A stretch of 64,000 nt of DNA from Bryobacterales bacterium (GTDB taxonomy: Bacteria > Acidobacteriota > Terriglobia > Bryobacterales > Bryobacteraceae): the NCBI GenBank assembly GCA_020852175.1, contig JADZBH010000038.1, forward strand, positions 1 to 64,000. The letters are read 5' to 3'. The notes beneath the pieces were generated by a model. That model saw only the letters and a list, made by a program, of their open reading frames with translations. It did no database searches and was not told the DNA's origin. Both the position numbers and the translations under genes were made by a program. Positions 17,769 to 24,821 of this stretch are shown piece by piece; within the stretch, counting starts at the first letter, position 1, and every line of letters starts with the position of its first letter.

Positions 17769-18659
17769 ATGTACAACGCTTTTTTTGGCTTCACGGAAAA
17801 CCCATTCAATCTGAGCCCGGATCCAACGTTTTTCTACCGGAGTCCGCAGCACGAAGAGGCGTTGGCCAACCTCATTTACGGCGTCCAGTCGCGTAAGGGG
17901 TTCATTGTACTGACAGGCGAGGTGGGCACGGGCAAGACAACCATGCTCGAATGCCTGCGCGACTACCTGTACGCCCAGCGCACCGAGTTTGCTTTCTTAT
18001 TCAATTCCCGCATCACCGCGGTCGAATTCTTTGAAATGATCGCCTACGATCTCGACTTGCGCTGCGAGCGCCCGTCGAAGACCGAGGTGCTGTTCCGGCT
18101 GAACCAGATGTTGTTCCAGCAGGCCAGCGAGGGCCGGACGACGGTGTTGATCGTCGACGAAGCGCACAACCTCGAATGGGAGGTGCTGGAAGAGATCCGC
18201 ATGTTGGGCAACCTGGAAAACCGGGGCGGCAAGCTGCTCCAGGTGATTCTGGCCGGCCAGCCGGAGTTGGACCGTAAGCTGGATGCTCCCAACCTGCGCC
18301 AGTTGAAGCAGCGCATCGTGCTGCGCTGCGCTCTGCAGCCGTTCACCGAAGGCGAGACTCTGGAATACATTTCCAGCCGCCTGAAACGGGCCGGCATGGA
18401 GGCGAATTCGATCTTCCCGGCCGAGGTGCTGGCCGAGGCGCATGTCCGCTCTCAGGGCATTCCCCGCCTGATCAACGCCATCTGCGACAATCTGCTGTTA
18501 ACCGCTTTCGCCTTGGAGCGCCGCGACACCACACTCGAAATGCTGGAAGAGGTGACACAGGACATGCGTCTGGAATGGCCCGGACGCCGGTTCCGCCATC
18601 GCGGGACGCCGCTGCAGGAAGATCTGCGGCCGGCGCCCCATTTCAGCCGGTCTGAGTAA
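17769..18659 (+). CDS. ExeA/MshM-like AAA ATPase
   Basis: About 296 residues. It begins MYNAFFGFTENPFNLSPDP, the typical start of ExeA/GspA and MSHA-biogenesis ATPases. Walker A is GEVGTGKTT (near residues 50-58) and Walker B is TVLIVDEAHNL, followed by a sensor region (QVILAGQPELDRKL). No C-terminal peptidoglycan-binding domain is present, so this is the short form. Relatives help assemble type II secretion or type IV pilus machines. No pilus genes are in the window. The start at 17769 was chosen by this N-terminal motif. Confidence 0.83.
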   Translation: MYNAFFGFTENPFNLSPDPTFFYRSPQHEEALANLIYGVQSRKGFIVLTGEVGTGKTTMLECLRDYLYAQRTEFAFLFNSRITAVEFFEMIAYDLDLRCERPSKTEVLFRLNQMLFQQASEGRTTVLIVDEAHNLEWEVLEEIRMLGNLENRGGKLLQVILAGQPELDRKLDAPNLRQLKQRIVLRCALQPFTEGETLEYISSRLKRAGMEANSIFPAEVLAEAHVRSQGIPRLINAICDNLLLTAFALERRDTTLEMLEEVTQDMRLEWPGRRFRHRGTPLQEDLRPAPHFSRSE

Positions 18660-18913
18660 AAGGCCGGCAGCCGTTTCGTCAATCGGGCCTTCCCACTAGC
18701 CCTCCCGGCAACCGTAGAGCACCTCTGCGTCTCGCGACCCTCCCTTACCCCCTTCCCGCTGACATTTCCCCTGCCGTCGTAATCGTTTTCTGACCAGACC
18801 CTCAGATAAATCCTAATAGTCGTAGGTGAGATCTTTTAGCTAATCTGACTCTGTAGTGATGACACTAGGGTGAATCCCTGTGTAGTTGTAGGTACAAAAG
18901 AAGGGTCTGGCTC
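18660..18913 (+). other. Leader region upstream of the repeat-protein gene
   Basis: 254 bases without a gene. The left part is C-rich; the right part (about 18780-18900) is clearly more AT-rich than the surroundings and presumably holds the promoter. AGAAGGG at 18899-18905 is a good Shine-Dalgarno sequence 8 nt before the ATG at 18914. I could not fix a -35/-10 pair. Confidence 0.4.
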
Positions 18914-19198
18914 ATGTTCAAATTGTTCCATTCCAAACGAATTCTTTGCGTTGCCGCGTTGGTCTTGGGGATTGTCGCAGTAGTAGGGTTCGGGATGTCT
19001 CCCGTCCTGATGGCGCACATTGCCCCGCCGCCCGACATCTGGGAACTGGCCCATATCGCTCCTCCCCCTGACATCTGGGAACTGGCGCATATTGCTCCGC
19101 CCCCCGACATCTGGGAACTGGCGCACATTGCGCCTCCTCCGGATATCTGGGAGGTAGCCCATATTGCTCCGCCCCCCGACATCTGGGAAGTCGCGTAA
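18914..19198 (+). CDS. Exported protein made of five perfect-length 12-residue repeats
   Basis: 94 residues, family not recognised. Residues 1-34 form a signal peptide (basic start, hydrophobic core LCVAALVLGIVAVVGFG, ending VLMA). Residues 35-94 are exactly five copies of HIAPPPDIWE[L/V]A with nothing left over, so cleavage after Ala34 would release a pure repeat protein. The only amino-acid difference is Leu in copies 1-3 and Val in copies 4-5. The copies use different synonymous codons (for example the three prolines read ccg-ccg-ccc, cct-ccc-cct, ccg-ccc-ccc, cct-cct-ccg), so the peptide sequence is being conserved. Each unit offers His, Asp, Glu and Trp. Role unknown. Confidence 0.8.
   Translation: MFKLFHSKRILCVAALVLGIVAVVGFGMSPVLMAHIAPPPDIWELAHIAPPPDIWELAHIAPPPDIWELAHIAPPPDIWEVAHIAPPPDIWEVA
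19016..19195 (+). repeat. Five tandem 36-bp coding repeats
   Basis: Five in-frame 36-bp units encoding the 12-residue motif. Differences between copies are almost all at third codon positions. The units abut with no spacers. Confidence 0.9.
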
Positions 19199-19247
19199 GC
19201 GCTGAAGTATCCAGGCGGACCATCCGATAAGATGAGGAGACATCAAC

Positions 19248-19961
19248 ATGTCTCCGGTTTGGCAAATTTTCGGAATTCTGGCCTTTGGGCTACAGATCCT
19301 CCTTGTGGGGTCCCTGCAGCACAAAGGCCTTTATCGTAGCTACCCTTTTCTTTTCCTCTATAGCATTGTCCTGCTGCTGGCCGGCGTGGTGGAATGGACC
19401 ACTCTCGGCAGCGGTTCGTTCGCCGGCTACTACTGGACGAATGAAAACATTCTGCAGGTCCTCCTGCTGCTGACAATGCTGAATTTCCTCTATATTTCCC
19501 TCTCCGCCGATCCTGCGCGCGTTCGTAAGACGGTCCTCATTGGCCTGGCGGTACTCGTGGTATCCCTCACGCTGGCCAGCATCCAGCCGGAACCGCCCCG
19601 GCCGGTGCCGGAAGCGCGCCGCGTCACCTACTTCATGACGCTGCTCAGCCGCAACCTGAGCTTTTGCACTGCCCTTTTGAACATCGTCCTGTGGAACAGC
19701 CTGTTGCACTACCGGCGGCGCGACACGCAGATGCTCGCCCTGGCGGCGGGAACCGGCGTGTTCACCACAGGAAAAGCAATCGGCCATTCGTTGCGGATGA
19801 TCGACCGCGAACTGGCCGCGGCGGGCAATAGCGTGGTGATGGTGACGGCGATTCTGGCGCTTTTCATCTGGGTCTGGGCCTGCTGGGCGCTACGCCCGGC
19901 GCCGGAGAAGAAGAAAACCGCGGAGGAGCATCCGCTGGTGGGCGACCAGAGAATCGGATGA
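19248..19961 (+). CDS. Polytopic membrane protein of unknown function
   Basis: 237 residues, not assigned to a family. About six or seven hydrophobic helices are visible (for example IFGILAFGLQILLVGSL, YPFLFLYSIVLLLAGVV, VLIGLAVLVVSLTLA and VVMVTAILALFIWVWACW). A charged cytoplasmic-looking tail follows (PAPEKKKTAEEH). The overall pattern recalls seven-helix sensory membrane modules common in this group, but no signalling output domain is attached. It starts 49 bp after the repeat-protein stop with its own GAGGAG ribosome-binding site, so the two may be co-expressed. Confidence 0.65.
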   Translation: MSPVWQIFGILAFGLQILLVGSLQHKGLYRSYPFLFLYSIVLLLAGVVEWTTLGSGSFAGYYWTNENILQVLLLLTMLNFLYISLSADPARVRKTVLIGLAVLVVSLTLASIQPEPPRPVPEARRVTYFMTLLSRNLSFCTALLNIVLWNSLLHYRRRDTQMLALAAGTGVFTTGKAIGHSLRMIDRELAAAGNSVVMVTAILALFIWVWACWALRPAPEKKKTAEEHPLVGDQRIG

Positions 19962-20070
19962 TGGATGGCTGCGACCGGCCGCGCGGCTGTCGGAACTGCC
20001 GGCCGCGGCGATCTCGCCACGCCCCGTGTCGCCGCGCTCCGCGTTGCCGCACCGCGGCTGGCCGCGCCTC

Positions 20071-20099
20071 TTGCGTGCCGCGGACCGCCTTGGTATCCT
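20071..20099 (+). promoter_or_regulatory. Sigma-70-type promoter for rpmB
   Basis: TTGCGT (20071-20076) and TATCCT (20094-20099) with a 17-bp spacer, ahead of a leader of about 30 nt carrying a GGAG ribosome-binding site. Confidence 0.55.
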
Positions 20100-20135
20100 A
20101 GTGATTCGGGCAGCCGCCCGTGGAGAACCTTCATC

Positions 20136-20327
20136 ATGTCTCGAGTTTGTGAAGTGTGCGGCAAAGGGCCGCGTTTCGGCCACCGCGTGAGTCACGCCCA
20201 TAATCTCACCAACCGCCGTTGGAATGTGAACCTTCAGAGCGTGCGCGCTCTGGTGGGTGGCGCCACAAAGCGGTTGCGCGTGTGCACGTCGTGCATCCGC
20301 AACGGAAAGATTCAGAAGGCAGCGTAA
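20136..20327 (+). CDS. rpmB: 50S ribosomal protein L28
   Basis: 63 residues, full-length bacterial L28. It begins [20 protein letters not shown] and carries [15 protein letters not shown]. Two CxxC pairs (CEVC and CTSC) show this is the zinc-binding form of L28. The frame is open 57 codons upstream, but the ATG at 20136 gives the family's normal N-terminus and has GGAG upstream. It is a single-gene unit with its own promoter and a strong intrinsic terminator at 20401-20426. Confidence 0.95.
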   Translation: MSRVCEVCGKGPRFGHRVSHAHNLTNRRWNVNLQSVRALVGGATKRLRVCTSCIRNGKIQKAA

Positions 20328-20400
20328 GCCGCCGTTCCGGGAACTCCCGCTGCGGCGGGAGCAGACGGGAACCTGAGTTTCAGTAGTCATTGGCTAATTC

Positions 20401-20426
20401 GCCAGCCCCCACGGGCTGGCTTTTTT
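20401..20426 (+). terminator. Intrinsic terminator of rpmB
   Basis: 8-bp perfect stem (20401-20408 with 20413-20420), 4-nt loop, then six T. A second hairpin without a T-run lies upstream at 20344-20361. Confidence 0.9.
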
Positions 20427-20473
20427 CGTGCCCGAACCGGCGCCGCGACCACGCCGGGCGGCACCCAAACAAA

Positions 20474-20505
20474 ACGGCCACCAGGGAAGCTTCCCCGGTG
20501 GCCGT
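20474..20505 (-). terminator. Intrinsic terminator of the desaturase gene
   Basis: 9-bp perfect stem (20474-20482 with 20497-20505) whose loop can pair further. On the minus strand it is followed by TTTGTTT. It faces the rpmB terminator between the two convergent genes. Confidence 0.8.
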
Positions 20506-20550
20506 CTTTGCAGGAGCTTGCAGTGTGCTTCTGCTGAAAACTTCTCTGGT

Positions 20551-21273
20551 TCAGGCCGCTTTGGCGATGGGCGTGCGCTTCACGCGAATCAGACCAATGC
20601 CTTCAAACAGCCGGATGATGGGCCAGGCCGGATCGAACTCGGCGCCTTTCATGGCGAAGTGAGCGGCGGTGGGGTACTCGTGGGGGTTGTTGTGCAGAGC
20701 CTCGCCGGCCGTGAGAAACGCCAGCGACTTCAGGTTCGTCGCCTTGTTCTCCCAGTTGCGGTAGCCGATCATGTGGCAAATCGAGTTGATCGAGGCGTTC
20801 AGGAAGATATAGGTGATGCCCTGGCCGATGTAGAGGCCGATGCCCCAAGCCCAGCCGAACATAAGCACGAACAGGCTCATGCCCAGAATCAGGCCCACGT
20901 AAGCCTGGCCGGGAATCAGATCGATCAGCGTGGGCTTGTAGTCGGGCGTGTACTTGCGGATGTTGGACGGGTCGTTGGCGGCGCGCCGGTAGTAAAAGAC
21001 ATTGCCAAACAGCACACGCCACAGGCCCTCCAGATAGGGGCTATGCGGGTCGCCTTCCTTGTCGGAGAACTGATGGTGCTTACGGTGCACCGCAACCCAT
21101 TCGCGCGGAACGATCGTTGTAAAAAGGCAGATATGCAGGTGCATCAGAGTAGCCAGCGGCTCTCGAATCTCCAGGCCTTTATGCGTCAGGCCACGGTGCA
21201 GGAAAATCGTGGTGCAAAACACCGAAATCTGCATGATGACCACGGTGATCAACAGCATCAGCCAAACTTCCAT
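20551..21273 (-). CDS. Acyl-CoA/fatty acid desaturase (delta-9 type)
   Basis: 240 residues, membrane di-iron desaturase. The three histidine boxes are HRGLTH, HRKHH and HNNPHEYPTAAH, with hydrophobic helix pairs between the first two and before the last. The enzyme should introduce a cis double bond into acyl chains and adjust membrane fluidity. It is shorter than most delta-9 desaturases, mainly at the N-terminus. The ATG is preceded by AAGGAG at a good distance. Confidence 0.87.
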   Translation of the reverse strand: MEVWLMLLITVVIMQISVFCTTIFLHRGLTHKGLEIREPLATLMHLHICLFTTIVPREWVAVHRKHHQFSDKEGDPHSPYLEGLWRVLFGNVFYYRRAANDPSNIRKYTPDYKPTLIDLIPGQAYVGLILGMSLFVLMFGWAWGIGLYIGQGITYIFLNASINSICHMIGYRNWENKATNLKSLAFLTAGEALHNNPHEYPTAAHFAMKGAEFDPAWPIIRLFEGIGLIRVKRTPIAKAA

Positions 21274-21584
21274 CGGTACTCCTTAACCCTTTTGCTCGCT
21301 CTTTAAGCTGCTTGCTCATCGAACGGCCCATTCAACCGGGCGGCAGGTGGGATCGTCCCGGCCGCTACACTCGCGGCGGAATGGGATCCGCCACGAAAAT
21401 CATGGAAAATGTCGTAAGACTCCGCCTCCGGATCAGGGAGGACTCACCCCAAAAGACGCACTCATGTAAAGCGGTTGCACTTTTGGCGCACGTTCCTAAC
21501 ATGGTAGCAGAAAGTCAAACACATGCGGCGCGGAAAAAACCACCTAGAAAGATAACTCTTTTGTTTGGTTTGCAGGCGGGGGAT
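21274..21584. other. Intergenic region, no gene seen
   Basis: 311 bases between the desaturase start and the SDR stop, both on the minus strand. The left end carries the desaturase ribosome-binding site. The right half (about 21470-21580) is AT-richer, and on the minus strand it has a T-run after GTGG that may end SDR transcription, but the stem there is weak. No tRNA or small ORF is convincing. Confidence 0.5.
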
Positions 21585-22361
21585 TTAGATGCCCTTCGCC
21601 AGGAACCCGCCGTCCACGGGCAGGATGTGGCCCGTAATGAAGCGGCTGGCATCGGCCGCCAGGAAAATGGCCGCCCCACGCAGGTCCTCGACGTTGCCAA
21701 TTTTGCCCATGGGCGTCTTGGCGATGATGGCATCGGACCTGCCCGGCGTGTCGAGCGCCTTCGAGTTCAGGGGCGTGCGGAAGACACCCGGCGCGATGGC
21801 GTTCACGCGGACCCCCTTAGGCGCCCACTCCGAGGCCAGTTGCTTGGTGAGCATGACGACGCCGCCCTTGGAGGCGCCGTAGCAGGTGACCTCGCCAAAG
21901 GTGACAAAGCTGGTCATGGACGCAGTGTTGATGATGGAGCCGCTGCCCTGGGCCAGCATCTGGCGGCCGAAAATCTGATTGGCCTTGAAACTGCCGTTCA
22001 GGTTGATATCGACGACGCGGTCGAAGTCGGCGTCGGAGAGTTCGGCCGAGGGGGTCTTGAACAGCGCCCCGCTGGTGACCACCAGTACGTCCACGCGGCC
22101 GAAAGCGGCCACGGTGGCGTCGCACAGAGCCTGCAGGGAGGCGCGGTCCTGCACGTCGCTGGTCAAGCGAAGAGTTTTCGAGCCGAGGCTTTCCAGCACG
22201 GCGGCTTCGGCGTCCACCTTGGCCTGATCGCGGCTTGAGGCCACCACGGTGGCGCCCACCATGGCATAGCCGCGGGCGATGGACTCGCCGATGCCGCTGG
22301 TTCCACCCAGCACGACGGCGACTTTGCCGTGTAACGAGAAAAGTTCTTCCAGATAGCTCAT
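21585..22361 (-). CDS. Short-chain dehydrogenase/reductase
   Basis: 258-residue classical SDR. The NAD(P)-binding glycine motif is GGTSGIG, and the active-site Tyr/Lys are in CYGASKGG, preceded by the catalytic Ser region SIINTASMTS. The ending GHILPVDGGFLAKG is typical. Related enzymes act on sugar acids (KduD, gluconate 5-dehydrogenase, 2-keto-3-deoxy-fuconate dehydrogenase). The divergent neighbour is a fumarylacetoacetate-hydrolase-fold gene, so a sugar-acid degradation role is plausible but unproven. The start was placed at MSYLEELF because the upstream extension is not conserved-looking. Confidence 0.85.
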   Translation of the reverse strand: MSYLEELFSLHGKVAVVLGGTSGIGESIARGYAMVGATVVASSRDQAKVDAEAAVLESLGSKTLRLTSDVQDRASLQALCDATVAAFGRVDVLVVTSGALFKTPSAELSDADFDRVVDINLNGSFKANQIFGRQMLAQGSGSIINTASMTSFVTFGEVTCYGASKGGVVMLTKQLASEWAPKGVRVNAIAPGVFRTPLNSKALDTPGRSDAIIAKTPMGKIGNVEDLRGAAIFLAADASRFITGHILPVDGGFLAKGI

Positions 22362-22453
22362 AAGAATGCAGCGGGCCGGATCCCGCGGCCGCGAAGAACG
22401 CGCCACGAGCCGGATGCCCGAAATGCTGATGATACAATAGCTGGCTTCCCTCT

Positions 22454-23308
22454 ATGAAACTTGTAACCTTTGTCGGGCCGGATGCCTTGGTGCAACCCGG
22501 CGTGATTCAGAACGGCCACGTTGTTGGCCTGGCGCGGATGGGACTGGCGACGATGGAGGCTGTGATCGTGGGCGGCGACGCGGTACGCGGCCCCATCTCC
22601 TCGTTCGTGAACTCGAACGAGCCTTCGGCCCCCATGCTGGAAACAGTGCGGCTGCTGGCGCCGCTTCCCCGCCCCTCCAAGATCATCTGCATCGGGCTGA
22701 ACTATCGCGATCACGCCATCGAGTCGAACATGGCCATCCCCGAGGTGCCCACCGTGTTCTGCAAGTTCGCCTCGTCGGTGATCGCCACGGGCGAAAAGGT
22801 GGTGCTGCCGAAGAACAGCGCCAAGCCGGACTACGAAGCCGAATTCGCCCTGGTGATCGGCAAGGGCGGCCGCTACATCGCCCCTGAAAAATGGCAGGAG
22901 CACGTCTTCGGTTATCTGAACCTGAACGACGTCAGCGCGCGCGATTACCAGTTGGCCACCTCGCAATGGATCATCGGCAAGACCTTCGACACCTTCTGCC
23001 CGATGGGTCCCTTCATCGCCACCCGGGATGAGATCGCCGACCCGCACAACCTCGACATCAAGATGACGATCAACGGCGAGGTGCTGCAACATTCCAACAC
23101 GAAGCACCTGATCTTCGACATCCCCACGCTGATCGCGCACCTGTCCAGCGTGATGACCCTGGAAGTGGGCGACATCATTTCGACGGGTACGCCCGCCGGA
23201 GTAGGCCTGGGCCGCACGCCGCCGCGGTGGCTGAAGCCGGGCGATGAAATGGTGGTGGAGGTCGAGGGCCTGGGCCAGTTGCGCAACCCGTGCGTGGCCG
23301 AGGCGTAA
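22454..23308 (+). CDS. Fumarylacetoacetate hydrolase family protein
   Basis: 284 residues. It has the FAH-fold core: KIICIGLNYRDHAIE, PTVFCKFASSVI, the metal-binding DYEAEFALVIGKGG, and the ending DIISTGTPAGVGLGRTPPRW. The N-terminal 60 residues match the small domain of the 2,4-diketo-3-deoxy-fuconate hydrolase / ureidoglycolate-lyase-like branch. It probably cleaves or hydrates a 2-oxo acid. TACAAT at 22433-22438 lies 15 nt before the ATG. Confidence 0.85.
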   Translation: MKLVTFVGPDALVQPGVIQNGHVVGLARMGLATMEAVIVGGDAVRGPISSFVNSNEPSAPMLETVRLLAPLPRPSKIICIGLNYRDHAIESNMAIPEVPTVFCKFASSVIATGEKVVLPKNSAKPDYEAEFALVIGKGGRYIAPEKWQEHVFGYLNLNDVSARDYQLATSQWIIGKTFDTFCPMGPFIATRDEIADPHNLDIKMTINGEVLQHSNTKHLIFDIPTLIAHLSSVMTLEVGDIISTGTPAGVGLGRTPPRWLKPGDEMVVEVEGLGQLRNPCVAEA

Positions 23309-23385
23309 ACGGCGCGGCCCTATTTCCAGTCCGTGATTCCGGGCCGGGGCCAGCCCCCGGCCCTTTCTCTTTTCCCAGGTCCTGT

Positions 23386-24771
23386 TCAGGACTGCGTGCG
23401 CCGGCGCCAGGCGTCCCACTGCGCCGTCAGCCGTTCGCGCACCGTCGCATACTGCGGATTATCGTAGTGGTTCATCTGCTCGCGCGCGTCCTGCGACAGA
23501 TCGAACAATTCGTTCGGTCCGGCCACTTCATTGCGAAGAATCACCTTGAAGCGGCCATCGCGCGCCATTCCGGTGTTCCGGAAATGGCCGAACACGGTGG
23601 TGGGCCAGGGATTCTTGCGGTCCCGCGGCTGGTTCCGTACGAGCGGCCAGTAGCTGCGCCCGCACAGGTTGCGGTGGGCGGGCGGCTCGATGCCGGCCAC
23701 GTCGCACAGCGAGGGCAGCAGATCGTAGGAGCTGATCATCTCCGGCCGCGCCGCCTCCACGGGAATCTTGCCGCGCCAGTGCCAGATCATAGGCACGCGC
23801 ATCGACTCCTCGTACATATTGATCGGGTTCGAGGCGTGCCCCTTGGACCACAGCCCGTGGCGGCCCAGCAGATAGCCGTTGTCGCCGGTGAAGATCACCA
23901 GCGTGTTTCCGCGCACGCCACGCGCATCGAGAGCCTTCAGCAGGCGCGGAATCTGATCGTCCAGCGCCGTCACGCTGGCCGCGCACTTGCGGATGTTGCC
24001 CACCACGTCGTCCATCATCTCCTTCTCGCGAAGGGCGTTCGGCGCCTTGGGCAGCCAGCCGATGGAGTCGAACTTCGCTCCTGCGTACATGTCGTAATAG
24101 CGCTGAGGATGGCCGCTGTAGGGAGTGTGCGGGTTCAGGTAACCGAGCGTGAGGAAGAAGGGCTGATCCTTGCCGCCCTGGTTGATGAACTCCTCGGCGT
24201 AGGCCGTGTTCAACTCGGTCAGGAAGCCCTGCCGGGGCGTCTCCTTGCCGTTCAGGTAGTAGGTGGGATCGCTGTAGGTGCGGGCCTCCACCGTGGCGCT
24301 CCAGTCAAAGCCATGGCCGGGCGACCGGTCGCCGCCCATGTGCCACTTGCCGATGTAGCCGGTGCGGTAACCGGCCTGCTTCAGCAGGTCGCTCAGGAAT
24401 ACCTCGCTGGCGAACGAGGGCGGCACATCCCGCTGGCCCTGGGGCGGCTGCTCCACGGGGCGCGCCGTCAGGAAGTCCTGAATGCCATGCTGGCTGGGCG
24501 TGCGTCCGGTGAACAGGGTGGCGCGCGAGGGAGAACTGATGGGCGTGCAGACGAAACTGTTCTGGAAGCGCGTGCCGCTGCGGGCCAGCAGGTCGATGTT
24601 TGGCGTGCGAATCTCCCGGTTGCCGTAGCAGCCAAGCATCCAGTCCGCCAGATCGTCGGCGAGAATCAGGACGATGTTCGGGCGCGCCGAAGGGGCTTCC
24701 TTGCGTTGGGCCAGCGCGGGCGCGGAGGCGGTCAGAGCCGCGGATTGCAAAAATGAACGGCGGTTCAGCAT
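23386..24771 (-). CDS. Sulfatase, serine-type, exported
   Basis: 461 residues with a twin-arginine-like leader (MLNRRSFLQSAAL). The sulfatase signature is PISSPSRATLFTG: the residue to be converted to formylglycine is Ser79, not Cys. Metal ligands are visible in LILADDLADW and FTGDNGYLLGRHGLWSKGH. Serine-type sulfatases are activated by the radical-SAM maturase (anSME/AtsB), which is not in this window. The natural sulfated substrate is unknown. It stands downstream of the AsmA gene with a 50-bp gap. Confidence 0.88.
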   Translation of the reverse strand: MLNRRSFLQSAALTASAPALAQRKEAPSARPNIVLILADDLADWMLGCYGNREIRTPNIDLLARSGTRFQNSFVCTPISSPSRATLFTGRTPSQHGIQDFLTARPVEQPPQGQRDVPPSFASEVFLSDLLKQAGYRTGYIGKWHMGGDRSPGHGFDWSATVEARTYSDPTYYLNGKETPRQGFLTELNTAYAEEFINQGGKDQPFFLTLGYLNPHTPYSGHPQRYYDMYAGAKFDSIGWLPKAPNALREKEMMDDVVGNIRKCAASVTALDDQIPRLLKALDARGVRGNTLVIFTGDNGYLLGRHGLWSKGHASNPINMYEESMRVPMIWHWRGKIPVEAARPEMISSYDLLPSLCDVAGIEPPAHRNLCGRSYWPLVRNQPRDRKNPWPTTVFGHFRNTGMARDGRFKVILRNEVAGPNELFDLSQDAREQMNHYDNPQYATVRERLTAQWDAWRRRTQS

Positions 24772-24821
24772 GGGAAATTCCAGACTAGCAAATGCCGCCG
24801 TCCGGTCCCTTGCCGCCGGGC

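Noticed and set aside
19016..19195. 36-bp tandem repeats as a CRISPR array
   Set aside because: The units abut without spacers, vary at third codon positions and are read in frame behind a signal peptide.
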